DNA of 64,000 nt from Tamarix chinensis (Eukaryota; Streptophyta; Magnoliopsida; Caryophyllales; Tamaricaceae): contig CM060181.1 in NCBI GenBank assembly GCA_030549775.1, positions 49,420,218 to 49,484,217 on the forward strand, read 5' to 3'. Shown piece by piece: positions 35,052 to 46,078 of this stretch (positions within the stretch are counted from its first letter, which is position 1; each line of letters starts with the position of its first letter). The translations under genes were made by a program, and so were the position numbers. Below the pieces are notes generated by a model that saw only the letters and a program-made list of their open reading frames with translations, searched no databases and was not told the origin of the DNA.

Positions 35052-36031
35052 TGATGTAGGATCAAACAGTCAAGACTTGACATTCATCATTATAGAAACA
35101 ATTTTTCATCATTTAGAAAGGATCTCCCACAAAATTGAAGATAAAAATATGGTTACGTTGCTAGTAATAGATGAAACGCATCATACAAGCTATTGGGTGT
35201 ATACATGCATGTGCATGGCATGCATGGAGTGCATGGGGGGAAATAATATGTAACTTGGACGTGTATATTATTTAATTTAGTTAATTAATTAATACATTTA
35301 GAGATTAGCTAGAGAATAAAGCAGTATAAATCTACCTTTTTGAAGAATATTCTATATTCTAGTATATTTTAGCATATTTTATATTCTAGTATCTTTTAGC
35401 TAGGTATCTTTTGAAGAATTATACATTTTAGCTAGTATCTTGTAATTGGTAGCCCTGGCTATATAAATCCATAGAACCCATTATTAGAGACACATCATTG
35501 AATGAATCGAAGTTGAATGCAAAATGCAAGTATTGAATTTTGTGTGAGTTCATCTCAAGTTTAATCAAATTTGTGTGAATGATTAATCTTGAAACCTTTG
35601 CTTTCTTCGTCTGTGTGAATTAGAGATTAAGTACTATATTTTCTAAAAACCATAACCCATTTCCTTCTAGCCATAGCCATCATCAAAATCCTAAAATCAA
35701 AACCCTAACCCTAAGTTTCAAACAAAACCCTAACCCTAACCCTAATTTTCAAAACTAACCCTAACCCTAACCCATGGCACCTTCTATCACTAAGCTCTAA
35801 TTACCATATCATCATCTTCATTATCATATCATTGTAATTTTAATCATCTTTATCATTAATTTATCATCATTGAATCATCATCACCATATTTGAATCATCA
35901 TCATCATCAGTCTACCATATTCAAACATCCTCATACTTAATTCACTACTTTTGAATCATCCTCATCCTAATTGCAACATAATCGAGCATTATTTTTACAA
36001 ATTTGATAATTCCATATTCCTACACATATCA
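35052..36031 (+). repeat. 5' LTR of the gypsy element
   Basis: 980 bp, TGATGTAGG...ACACATATCA. It contains a TATA box TATATAAATCC at 35460-35470, a repeat TATTCTAGTATCTTTTAGC, telomere-like CCCTAACCCTAACCCTAA at 35729-35770, and AATCATCATCATC runs. It is the partner of 43024-44047. Confidence 0.85.
35460..35470 (+). promoter_or_regulatory. LTR TATA box
   Basis: TATATAAATCC in the 5' LTR. The equivalent TATATAAATCC lies at 43438-43448 in the 3' LTR. The same sequence in both LTRs supports it as the element's promoter. Confidence 0.55.
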
Positions 36032-36035
36032 AATT

Positions 36036-36048
36036 TGGTATCAAACCC
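36036..36048 (+). other. Primer-binding site (tRNA-Met type)
   Basis: TGGTATCAAACCC starts four bases after the LTR end. Compare TGGTATCAGAGCC, complementary to the initiator tRNA-Met 3' end; two mismatches. Confidence 0.7.
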
Positions 36049-36236
36049 TTAGGTTTTGATCATTGTGATCAAGATCCCTTTACTCAAGATTCTTGCAAGA
36101 ATGTGTCTTTACTTTACGATTCTTCAAGAACGTGTCTCTTTTTTAAGATTGTCCCAATAATTCATCAAGAAGAAACTAAATTACAGCACTTGGAGGCGTG
36201 TTTGGAGAATTACCACTCGGTTGGTGAAGGGAGGAG

Positions 36237-37584
36237 ATGGCAAACCAAGAGGAGGACTTGAGAGATGTTATCAAGGTGTTGGTGGACGAAATCAAGGAGG
36301 TGAAGCTACATGTGGGGATAATAGAAACTTCACAAGCTCAAGGGTCATATGTGCAGCTACAAAACTGAGGGGAAAAAGTAGAAGAAGACAACATGAGAAA
36401 GGCACAAAATCAAATGGAGGAAGAAGAAGAGAGTATGGGAAATTATAGAAGACCACATGACACCTCAAAGAGAATATGTGATGATGTGGAGAAAGGAATC
36501 CAATTTGATGTACCTGAATTTAAAGGAAGTCTCTATCCTAAATAATTTCTCAAATTATTGCAAATTGTGGAATCTATTTTTGAGTATTAAGAGATTGATG
36601 ACGAGAAGAGGTGCCAAAATAGCAATATGAAAGTTTAAAAAATTTGTTACAGTGGAGTATGATAATTTGAAAACGAGAAGGGAGAGAGAAGGAAAACTGA
36701 GAATTAGGTCATGGGAAAAGTTTTAAAAACACTTCAAGAATAAATTTGTGCCTTGAGATTATGAGTAAGAAAATTTTATAAAGATGAATACTTTGAGGCA
36801 AGGGTTTCTTGGAGTTGAGGAATACATTCAAGAGTTTGAAAGATTAGCTCTTATTTGTGATGTCCAAGAAAGAGAAGAACAAAGGTGTGTATGATTCATT
36901 GGAGGGATAAATATGAATCTTCAAGAAAAGCTGGAGGTGTATCCTTATGAAGTGTTTGAAGACCTAGCCAAGTTAGCAATCAAGTTTGAAAAATAGTTGA
37001 AGAGAACAAAGCCACCGAGCAAGTCAACTAATACTTCATATGGTTCGACTTTCAAGAGGGTGTCAAAGACACTAATTTCTCAAGCTATAAATAAAGACAA
37101 TGTTAGAAAGTTCACTCGTGAAGAAAAAGGCAAGGATCAAGTGGTTGATAAGGTGAAAAGGCATTGCTTCAAGTGTAGAGGTTATGGTTACTTTGCTCGG
37201 GATTATCCAAACCAAAGGCTATTGACTTTGAAGGAAATAACAAGTATGGAGGCTTGTGATGAGAATGAAGACCTTGATGGAGACCAAGAAGAAGAAATTG
37301 ATGGCTCGGAGGATGCTTTGGAAGAGGTCCAAGTGGATTGTTATGTTTTGCCAAGGGTGCTCCAAGTACAACAACAACCTCTACTTACTCAAAGGGAGAA
37401 GATTTTTAAGGCCAAGTGTAGAGTTGGTGATAAAGTGTGTGAATTCATCATTAATAGTGGTGCATGCACTAATGTTGCTAGTGAGAAGATGGTGAACAAG
37501 CTTGGTTTGGAGACTGTGGGTCACCCAAGACCATATTCACTCCAATGGCTTAACAAATACAAAGGTATAAAGGTAACTAAATGA
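36237..37584 (+). pseudogene. Gypsy gag and protease, decayed
   Basis: The probable start is ATG at 36237 (MANQEEDLRDVIKVLVDEIK). The capsid region follows in broken frames: GIQFDVPEFKGSLYPK (36500-36545), MNTLRQGFLGVEEYIQEFER (36785-36845) and DVQEREEQRC. The zinc knuckle is CFKCRGYGYFARDYP (37168-37212), with the His and last Cys of CX2CX4HX4C both replaced by Tyr. A protease segment reads CRVGDKVCEFIINSGACTNV (37419-37478); the catalytic Asp of D-S/T-G is Asn here. The frame 36997-37584 is open for 195 residues, but earlier gag contains many stops. Function is lost. Confidence 0.8.
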
Positions 37585-38570
37585 AATCTTATCTCTTTTA
37601 AGATTGAAAATTATTTTAATGATGTTTTATTTGATATTCTACCTATGGATGCTTGTCACATTTTGTTGGGGAGGCCATGGAAATTTGATAGGAAAGTTGT
37701 GCATGATGGAGTCCTTAATGAGTATGTGGTATGCAAGGGCCGAAAGAAGTTTAGGCTAACATCTTATTTAGATGGGGAGGATTCAGTTTTGAGGAATGAA
37801 AAAAGGGAACGAACCGAGAGCGTGCATCAAAAAATAGAAGAAAAAAAAAAGAAAGATGTCGAGTGTAGGAGGGTAAGAAAGAAGAGTAGCATGGAGTTTT
37901 TGATCCTTAAGGAGTGTGAGATGATTGAAGCTATCAAAGATGAGAAGATATGTTATGCATTAGTAGTAAAGGAGGTCTAACAAGGGGAGAATAATATAGA
38001 TCAAAAATTGTAGCAAGTGTTGAAAGAGTATGCCAATGTTTTTCCAGATGAGTTGCCTAGTGGGCTACCTCCTTTGAGAGGTATTGACCACACTATTGAT
38101 CTTATGTCAGGAGTCCCACTGCCAAACAAGCCAGCTTATAGGTGTTATCTAGAGGAGGCTAAGGAGCTATAGAGACAAGTGAAAGAGTTGTTGGACTGAG
38201 GCTATATTTAGGAGACTATGGTCCATACTGAGTTCCAGCTTTGTTGGTGCCTAAGAAGGATAGTGTGTGGAGGATGTGTATTGATTTGAGAGCAATCACC
38301 AATATCACAATCAAGTATAGATTTCCGATGCTAAGGTTGGATGACATATTAGATGAGTTACATGGTGCAAAGGTGTTCTCAAACAATGATCCTAGGAGTG
38401 ATAAGGGAAGGGGATGACTGTTGCCTTCAAGACTAAGGATGGGTTATATGACTGGTTGGTGATGCCATTTAGGCTATGTAATGCACTAAGTTCATTCATG
38501 AGCTTGATGATCGAGGTACTTAGACCCTTCCTTTGAGTCTTTGTTGTTGTTTATCTTGATGATATCTTAG
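37585..38570 (+). pseudogene. Gypsy reverse transcriptase, N-terminal part up to the catalytic YLDD
   Basis: After a linker (MDACHILLGRPWKFDRKVVH, 37645-37704), RT motifs appear: NVFPDELPSGLPPLRGIDHT (38035-38094), [26 protein letters not shown] (38258-38298) and VFVVVYLDDILV (38535-38572). In-frame stops occur where Trp and Gln codons would be expected. The frame is split exactly within DDILV by the copy 3 LTR at 38571 and resumes at 41845 with YSKSE. Confidence 0.8.
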
Positions 38571-41500
38571 TGTAATACCCCATTTTTTAAAACCCTAATT
38601 ATAATCGATAATTATGTTTATTAGTTGTAATAATTATTTAAGGATATTTTATATTAAATATATTATTAATATATGTAATAATATGTGATATTATTATGGC
38701 TTATAAGTTATAAATTCTAATTAGGCTAAATAATGCTAGAGGGTGCTTATTAAAATTTAAACCTAGGTTAAGATCATAACGGGTACCCATTTTGTCTAAT
38801 AAATCTATTGTGGTAATGGAATAATTTTTATCCGGATATTTTAACCTAAATCTTTACCTAAATAATTTACCCATACCCAACACTTACTAAACTCACCCTA
38901 CCCATTCTCCCTGGTAAAACCATCCATCACACCACTCTCCTGCTATGCACGATTCCCTCCCCCTTATTTTGTTCTCCTTGTTTTGCCCCTCTCCCTACAT
39001 GTCATGTGCTTATTAACCTATCCATTTTATCTATTTTTGTCATGTGTTAACCCTACCAAACAGTCCACACACTCCCTCCTTCTCCCGAGCTCCCTCGCAC
39101 AAGAAAAAAAACTTATAATCTTTCTTGTTTTCCACCATTTTTACCCCATCGAAAACTCCCACCAAACCTCCTCTCCTTGCTGCACATTTCCTTGTTGTAT
39201 CCCTCCTTTTTTCTGCGGCAAGAGCCGCCGTTCTCCACCCCCAATATGCAGCAAAATTCCTTGTAACCACTCTCAAGCTACACACAAAATCACCAACTGA
39301 CAACTTCCACCAAATCTCTTCTCCTTGTTGCGGCCCCTACCTTTGCTGCATCAAGAGATGATGTCCCTACCCCCTATCTGTAGCAAGAGTTGCTGCAACC
39401 CCTCTCCAACTTGCAGCAAACTCCACCGAAGCCCAACACACCCACCTTCGCCCATTTTGACCGAAGCTCCCCCTTATGCTGCACTATTTTCCACAGAAGC
39501 TCCTTCCCCTTCTTTGATCCTTTGTGTTGCACCTTTTCTTCTCCCTTTTATGCACCATTTGCTTCTGTTATCCCCTCCCAAGCACCAGCCAATTTCACCA
39601 TTACCACCCTCCACTTTCTCAGACGAAAGTCTTCCTCCTTCGGTGCTAAGATTTTTTGATTTTCCTCTTACTTATTTGATTGGTTAGTGGCCTTAAATTA
39701 GTTTAGTATTTGTGGATTATTATTGTATAATATTATATTCTAATATATTTATGTGATTGGGTGTTAATTTATTAGGTAATATTTGAGGATCTCAGAGATG
39801 ACGATTTTTGATGCTTTTGTGTAAGTTTGGGTTTAGGCAAATACAATCACTCTTAAGGTGGTAGAATTTATGTACGAGCATGCTAGGATTGTTTATACAT
39901 GTAATCATGCTAAGGTTTTATATTCTTCAAGTATTATTACATACAAGATAAAATGATAACATGTTATATAAATAATAACCATAATTATTGAAAGTGGAGT
40001 ATATGCATGAGTAGCCTGTTGTATGGTTTACATATGCATGCCTAAGATTTAAATTTGGTTGTATGCTTGTAAAGTGATGATTTAAATTCCATCCTAAGTA
40101 CTCTATTATTATCATTGCGTGGTAGTTAGGGTTGATATAAAAAGCATAAAAACACGTACGCACAATTAGGGTTAGAATACGATAATTGTTATTCGCATGT
40201 TCTAAGGTTAGAGATTTTTTCCTACATGTACTATGATGAAAATTACCCTATTAAATGTCATATTATGTTTAAAATATATATACGTACATGATGCATGGAA
40301 TATGTGACACGTGAAGAATGCATGATTAGAGTTTTTAGGGCGCAACTCAATAAATGCATAAAAAGTGAAAAATATAGTCAATCGCTAAATCATAAAAGTT
40401 ACCTACAAGCTAAAATATTGTGAATAATTATCTTTTAGCCTTTTCATGAAAAATTGATTTTAATGATAATGTTTGGTATGGAATTGGATAAAAATGATAA
40501 AATTAGGGTTTCAAGGGTATTTTGGTTATTTTTGACCTTATGCACCTAATGTGAATAATTGGATATAGGATGGCCTTAGAATTTTTATATACCAACTCTA
40601 GTGTTGAATTTGACTTTAACCTAGACCAATGACCTTAGGGTTTACTCGAATAATTGAAAATAATGGAAAATGGTTAAGTATGGAAATGGAAATGATTGTA
40701 CAGTATGAAATGTTTGTTATCACCTCATAAAATACTAATACTTAAAGTGGAAGATCTTGAGTTTGGGAATAGTTGCTCTCTAGGGTTAGCTACCCTATAT
40801 ATGAGGTGTTAGCCCTCATTTGAGTTAGTTCATTGGTGTGCCTCTATGCCTTAGAAAGGCCCTTATCTACTCTATAGGTGATCTACGAATCCTATAGGAG
40901 ATATCGATACTTAAGGATTAGGTGATCGAGGTTGGAGGTTATTGTGTTGCCTATGTACGTCGGTATGACCAGGTGTACGGTTGTGTCCCTAGGTTCAAGA
41001 ATATGAATATTGTGTTGCTTTTGTATACCAATATGAACAAGTGTACCTCAGTATCCCTGGGTTGATTGTATCCTCTTGAGTAATATAAATAACAAAGGAA
41101 TACTTGTTGATGGCCTTGGTATGTATTGTTGGGTTTGGTAGTTGTCTTGGTGTCGTACCTCATTTATGGTATATATTCAATTTTTGGTTTGGTAGTTGCC
41201 TCAGTGCCCTACTATGTTAATTGGAATTGATTTGATTAGTTGACTTCGACCATGGATTTTGATATGGTTATTGTGTAGCTTGAAATGACGTGGCTTGGTT
41301 GAGTATGGTTGACTGTTGAGTATGAGACTCTAATGGCATATATTTATATGTATGTATTTATCCATGATTTATTATATGTGCTTGTGTTTGAGCATGTTTT
41401 AGATCATTGCATGATTATGTGCAACGTGGGTATGCTACCTCTTGTGAGGTATTATAATTTACGCAGGATGAGAAAGTCGTACTAATATTATATTTGTAGA

Positions 41501-41839
41501 TGACTATGTGAAGGCCATGGAGTGGAATGAAGCTTATAAGAGTGGCCAAGATAAGTGGAACCCTTGGGAAGAGGTTCCATTATTAGAATGGGCATACGAG
41601 TTTAAAAGTTAAGGCAAACTAGTGTTGTACCTACGGATACTAGTTTTTATTGTATCGATTTTCCCTTGAACTCTTATGTTCCCAGTTGTATTTTGATTAT
41701 CATTGTTGTACGGAAAATATTTATCCATAACCTTTGGGAGGGAACCGGACTTATGCTAAGTGTGGTGGTAATACCCATTATCTTTGGTAATTAACACTTC
41801 CGCAAAAAAAAATTAAGTACTAAAAATGGGGGTGTTACA
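38571..41839 (+). mobile_element. Long-LTR family copy 3 (solo LTR) inside the gypsy RT
   Basis: 3269 bp starting TGTAATACCCCATTTTTT and ending AAATGGGGGTGTTACA. It is flanked by CTTAG (38566-38570) and CTTGG (41840-41844), a 5-bp target duplication with one change. Excising the insert and one duplication restores the RT reading across DDILV/YSK. It carries the family's pyrimidine tract (about 38880-39660), an AT-rich middle and the purine/GC-richer end section (40780-41220). It has no gag or pol, so it is a solo LTR or a non-autonomous element. ORFs at 38983-39687 are translations of the pyrimidine tract. Confidence 0.88.
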
Positions 41840-41844
41840 CTTGG

Positions 41845-43023
41845 TATATAGCAAGAGTGAGTTCGAGCATATACAACACTTAAAGAGGATATTTGAAAAG
41901 CTTAGAGAGGTGAAGCTCTATGGTAAGTTGGAGAAATGTTATTTTATGATGGAGAGGGTGGTTTTCCTTGGTTATATTGTGAGTGGAGATGGTATTAGAG
42001 TTGATCAGTCAAAGATGGAAGCTATCCAAGCATGGCCTATTCCTACTAATGTCCATGAAGTTTAAGTTTCCATGGGTTGGTTTCATTCTATAGGTGGTTT
42101 ATCAAAGACTTCTCTGTCATTGTATCACCTATCACATAATTGATGAAGAAAGGAGAGTTCCATTGGAATGATCAAGCAACAAAGGCTTTTGAAGACTTAA
42201 ATACAAAGCTCTCAAATGCACGGGTATTATCTTTACCCTTTTTTGATAAATTATTTGAAGTAAAATGTGATGAAAGTGGTGCAGGCATTGGGGGTGTGCT
42301 CTCACAAGAAAGGAAACATATTGCTTTCTTTAGTGAAAATTTGAATGGTGCAAGACTCAACTATTCAACTTATAATAAAGAGTTCTATACTATTATGCGT
42401 TGTTTGGAGACATGGAGACATTACTTGAGACCCAAGCCTTTTGTACTTCACTTGGATCATAAGAGTTTGAAGTATCTAAATGGTCAAAAGAAAGTGAGTC
42501 CAAGACAAACTGAGTGAATAAGCTTATTGCAAATATTTGTGTTCTCTACAAGACATGTGGATGGCAAAGAGAATGTTGTAGCAGATGCATTATCTAGGAG
42601 GACCATGATACTTACCATGATGGAAGCAAAGCTTTTGGGGTTTGAAATGTTAAAGAGTTATGATTCATAATAGAGAGTGGAGTTCTTTCAAGAAATTCAT
42701 CAACAAATTAAGCACAATATTGAGAAGGCAAATGAAGTATAAAAGATAAGAGAAAACAAGCATAAGAGTCAACATGTTTTTCAACCGGGAGACTTGGTAT
42801 GGTTGTACTTGAGGAAGGAGAGATTTCCTAATGTAAGGAAACACAAGCTTATGCCAAGGGCGGATGGTCCTTTCAAATTATTTTAAAAGTTTGGGGAAAG
42901 TGCTTATGAGCTAGATTTGCCTAATTCATATGGTGGGGTATTGAGGACATTTTATGTTGGAGACACTATCCCTTATTATGGTGATGAAAATTTGAGGGAA
43001 AATTCAAATCAACAAGAGGATAG
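41845..43023 (+). pseudogene. Gypsy RT C-terminus, RNase H and integrase C-terminus (integrase core deleted)
   Basis: The frame resumes with YSKSEFEHIQHLKRIFEKLR and EVKLYGKLEKCYF, then VVFLGYIVSGDGIRVDQSKM (RT thumb). RNase H follows at 42140-42517: [19 protein letters not shown], then [30 protein letters not shown] and, after one stop, HVDGKENVVADALSRR (42555-42600). Directly after it, near 42775-42860, is the integrase tail FQPGDLVWLYLRKERFPNVR, DGPFKLF and ESAYELDLPNSYGG. The zinc finger and DDE core of integrase, roughly 1 kb, are absent. A purine-rich AACAAGAGGATAG sits just before the 3' LTR and may be the polypurine tract. Confidence 0.82.
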
Positions 43024-44047
43024 TGATATAGGAGAAAACACTCAAGAATTGGTATTCATCATTATGGAACCAAATTTTCTTCAATTAGAAAGGATCTCCC
43101 ATAAAATTGACGACAAACGGATGGTTACATTGCTAATTATAGACAAAACATACCATACTAGCTATTAGGCGTATGTATGCATGTGCATGGCGTGCATGAC
43201 TATATGCATGAGGGAAATAATATGCATCTTGGAAGTGCATATTAGTTTAATTAATTAATTAATTAATTAATAGAGTTAGAGATTAGCTAGAGAATAAAGT
43301 AGCATAAATCTACCTTTTTGAAGAATATTCTATATTCTAGTATCTTTTAGCATATTCTATATTTTAGTATCTTTTAGCTAGGTATCTTTTGAAGAATTAT
43401 ACCTTTTAGCTAGTATCTTGTAATCGGTAGCCTTGGATATATAAATCCATAGAGCTCATGATTGGAGACACAACATTGAATGAATTGAAGTTAAATGCAA
43501 ATTGCAAGTATTGAATTATGTGTGAGTTCATCTCAAGTTTAATCGAATTTGTGTGAACGATTAATCTTGAAACCCTTAATCTCTTCATCTATTTAAATTG
43601 AAGATTAAGTACTATCTTTTCTAAACTCCATAACCCATGTCCTTCTAGCCATAATCATCATCTAAACATCCCAAAATCAAAACCCTAATCCTAAGTTTTG
43701 AACCAAACCCTAACCCTAACCCTAATTTTCAAAGCTAACCCTAAACCTAACCCACGACACCTTCTATCATTAAGTCCTAATTAACATATCATCATCTTCA
43801 TTATCACATCATTATTAAATCATCATCATCATCATCATCATCATCTCATCTAATTTGAATCATCTTTATCATTAGTTCATCATCATCGAATCATCATCAC
43901 CATATTCAAATCATCATCATCATTAGGCTACCATATTCGAACATCCTCATACTTAATTCACCACTTTCAAATCATCCTCATACTAATTACAACATAATCG
44001 AGCATTAATTTTACAAATTTGATAATTCCATATTCCCACACACGTCT
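43024..44047 (+). repeat. 3' LTR of the gypsy element
   Basis: 1024 bp, TGATATAGGAG...ACACACGTCT; the expected terminal CA is CT. It aligns along its whole length with 35052-36031, with many substitutions and small indels (for example, extra ATC units near 43815-43850). Telomere-like CCCTAACCCTAACCCTAA is at about 43708-43727. Confidence 0.85.
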
Positions 44048-44052
44048 TATGT

Positions 44053-44631
44053 TGTTAGAAAGATTTGGTTCAAGTCCTTGGAGCCATGTGATGGGAAATC
44101 AATGCCTTTAGCCAACAAAGAGGAACTCAAAGTTGAAGGAGTCAGAGAATTCAAGATCAAGACCCATGATGGGAGAAATAAAAAGTTGTTGAATGTGAGC
44201 TACATCCTAGAACTTAGTCTCAGCCTAGTTTGCTTGGGAAGGTTGGATGACTTGTGCTATGTTATTCAATTAGAGTATGATTAGATGAAAAAACATGGAT
44301 CTTAATTGGTACGAAGACCAAGAGGAATCTCTTTAAGATTATGAGAATGAGAATTTTAAGGACTTTGGCTCGATGCAAGGCATTATCGGATGGAGGACAT
44401 CAGCATGATCATGCAATTTTATTATAGGTGCAGGCACATAAGGCTTGAAGGGAGGTTTGTTGGGATTTAAGTTTATGTTCATAAGTAAGAGAGGGCATAG
44501 AATAGAGGATAATGAAGAAAGGAAGGGTTTTGCGGGTGTACATAGATGGGTGGTGTCAAGGAACACACCCATGTCAAAGAAGAGCAAAGACAAAGAAAAT
44601 AACAAAAGCAACATAGCTCAATAATAGGGGG
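44053..44631 (+). pseudogene. Ty1/copia protease/pre-integrase fragment, right half of the split element
   Basis: The frame 44078-44284 reads MEPCDGKSMPLANKEELKVE, GVREFKIKTHDGRNKKLLNV and SYILELSLSLVCLGRLDD, the region between copia protease and integrase (compare the usual VRYVP.L..NLISLG). Integrase, RT and RNase H are absent. 44340-44620 has only broken short frames, so the copia element was internally deleted. It continues the copia sequence that stops at 35051. Confidence 0.7.
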
Positions 44632-45050
44632 TGTTGGCCACCATGGACATGTTAGTAAACACTAAGGATCCATTTCATTAAGCATAACCATGCCAAGGCC
44701 CATTTTTTATGTGGTGCATTTTTTAGCTTATATAAAGGGTTCTATTATATAGTAGTAGACAATCGATGTGTGAGAAATAAGAATTAGGAAAGAGAATTCT
44801 TGTGCTCTAGATCCAATAAAAAATTATAATGAAAATCTTAATTAGAAATAGATATTTTTAGTTGAGTGAATTAATTAAAAGGATGTTCTTAATTAATCAT
44901 GGTGAGGAAAAATATGGATTGACTGTTCTTGAGTTTGTATTGTTTGAAAGGATAGTAATAATATTCAAGTTTTGGTAATTGTTATTAGTTCATTAATTGG
45001 TTTATATTCTATATAGGAATTTCTACTTTAGTTGATTGTCGTATGTTACA
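44632..45050 (+). repeat. Candidate 3' LTR of the copia element
   Basis: It begins TGTTGGCCACCATGG right after the polypurine-like AATAGGGGG (44623-44631) and ends TCGTATGTTACA. It contains a TATA-like TTATATAAAGGG at 44729-44740. The 419-bp length and position behind the copia remnant fit a 3' LTR. No 5' partner was found. Confidence 0.5.
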
Positions 45051-45533
45051 AAATTTCCCAATAGTTATATATATTTCAAGCGCAAATGATTTAAAATAAT
45101 TCCATCACTCTACTCGTTTACTTCTAATGGACTTACATTTGAATGTAGATAGTATATTATACGCAAAATTACGGGATTACATATAAGGAGTGTATATAGT
45201 TTGATCTTGTTTTGTCAACAATTTTATCATATTTTGTACACCTCAACAAATGATGGTTATTTCTCCAAATATATTCCTTGAAATATTTGAAACAACCACA
45301 AAATCAAATAAAAGCATATATTTTATTGTTATTAAATGACCATAAAATAATACCTTTAAGATAGATTTTTTTATAAAAGAAAAACTAGCATTTTTTTATT
45401 AACGTATCATTTTTATGTTTATGATAGCTGTATTATTATCGATGTATGGTAGTAATTTCATCTACACATAATATCTTGTACTTTATGTTACGTCGCTCAC
45501 TTTCTCTTTGGCTTGTTTGGCTTTCCATAGTCC
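45051..45533. other. AT-rich DNA, no gene recognised
   Basis: 483 bp between the copia LTR and the hAT element. No coding or structural feature was seen. Confidence 0.4.
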
Positions 45534-45870
45534 TAGGGCTGTAAATGAGCCGAATCGAGCCGAACACTTCTAAGCTCGGATTCGGCTCGTTTATATTTTA
45601 TAAAGCTCGAGTTCGGCTCGAGCTCGTTTAGAGTTCGATTAGTCATGTTCGGATTTGGCTCGTTTGGTATTCGCGAACTATTCGGCTCGGCTCGTGTATA
45701 TTAATCGAGCCTTTTGGGCTCATTTATGGCTCGTTTGAGGTTCGTTCGGGGCTCGAGTTCGGGGTTCGTTAAAAGTTCGTTCAGGCTCGTTAAAAGCTCG
45801 TTCGGGCTCGTTAATAGCTCGTTCGGGCTCGTTAAAAGCTCGTTTACGCCTTATTAAGGATCGTTTACAA
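45534..45870. repeat. Left subterminal repeat region of the hAT element
   Basis: Dense repeats of GGCTCG, AGCTCG and TTCGGCTCG. From 45775 to 45845 GGCTCGTTAAAAGCTCGTTC recurs in tandem about three to four times. Subterminal motif clusters of this kind are typical transposase-binding regions in hAT elements. Confidence 0.7.
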
Positions 45871-45955
45871 CTGGTATAATTACCCTTAATAAATCAATAT
45901 TTGACTAAATTCAGGCATAATTTATCTTAATTATAACCTGAGCTAATATTAACCT

Positions 45956-46078
45956 GTTTCAAAAAAAAATTTCCATGCACCTATTGCACACAAATTTAGG
46001 TGCAAAATTTCTCCCCGGTTTCAAAAAAAAATTGCCATGCACCTATTGCATACAAATTTAGGTGCAAAATTTCTCCCC
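45956..46078. repeat. Tandem duplication of about 61 bp
   Basis: Two adjacent, nearly identical units (45956-46017, 46018-46078). Each contains A8-9, CCATGCACCTATTGCA, ACAAATTTAGGTGCA and TTTCTCCCC. TGCACCTA and TAGGTGCA within a unit form a possible hairpin. Confidence 0.85.

Larger units (their letters stand above)
35052..44047 (+). mobile_element. Ty3/gypsy retrotransposon, both LTRs, nested in copia and itself interrupted
   Basis: Two LTRs (35052-36031 and 43024-44047) bracket gag-pol remnants in the same orientation. The target duplication is TATGT on both sides (35047-35051 and 44048-44052). A primer site TGGTATCAAACCC (36036-36048) resembles initiator tRNA-Met. Order: gag, protease, RT, [copy 3 LTR insertion 38571-41839], rest of RT, RNase H, then the C-terminal end of integrase. 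Without the insertion the element is about 5.7 kb. Most of integrase is missing. The tail VWLYLRKERFPNVRKHKLMP is like that of chromovirus-type elements; I did not see a chromodomain. Confidence 0.85.

Noticed and set aside
35690..35775. Interstitial telomere as a sign of chromosome fusion
   Set aside because: The same stretch is in both LTRs of the gypsy element, so it came with the element.
38983..39687. ORFs of 105, 120 and 89 codons
   Set aside because: They lie inside the pyrimidine tract of long-LTR copy 3, inserted in a gypsy RT, and have no recognised domain.
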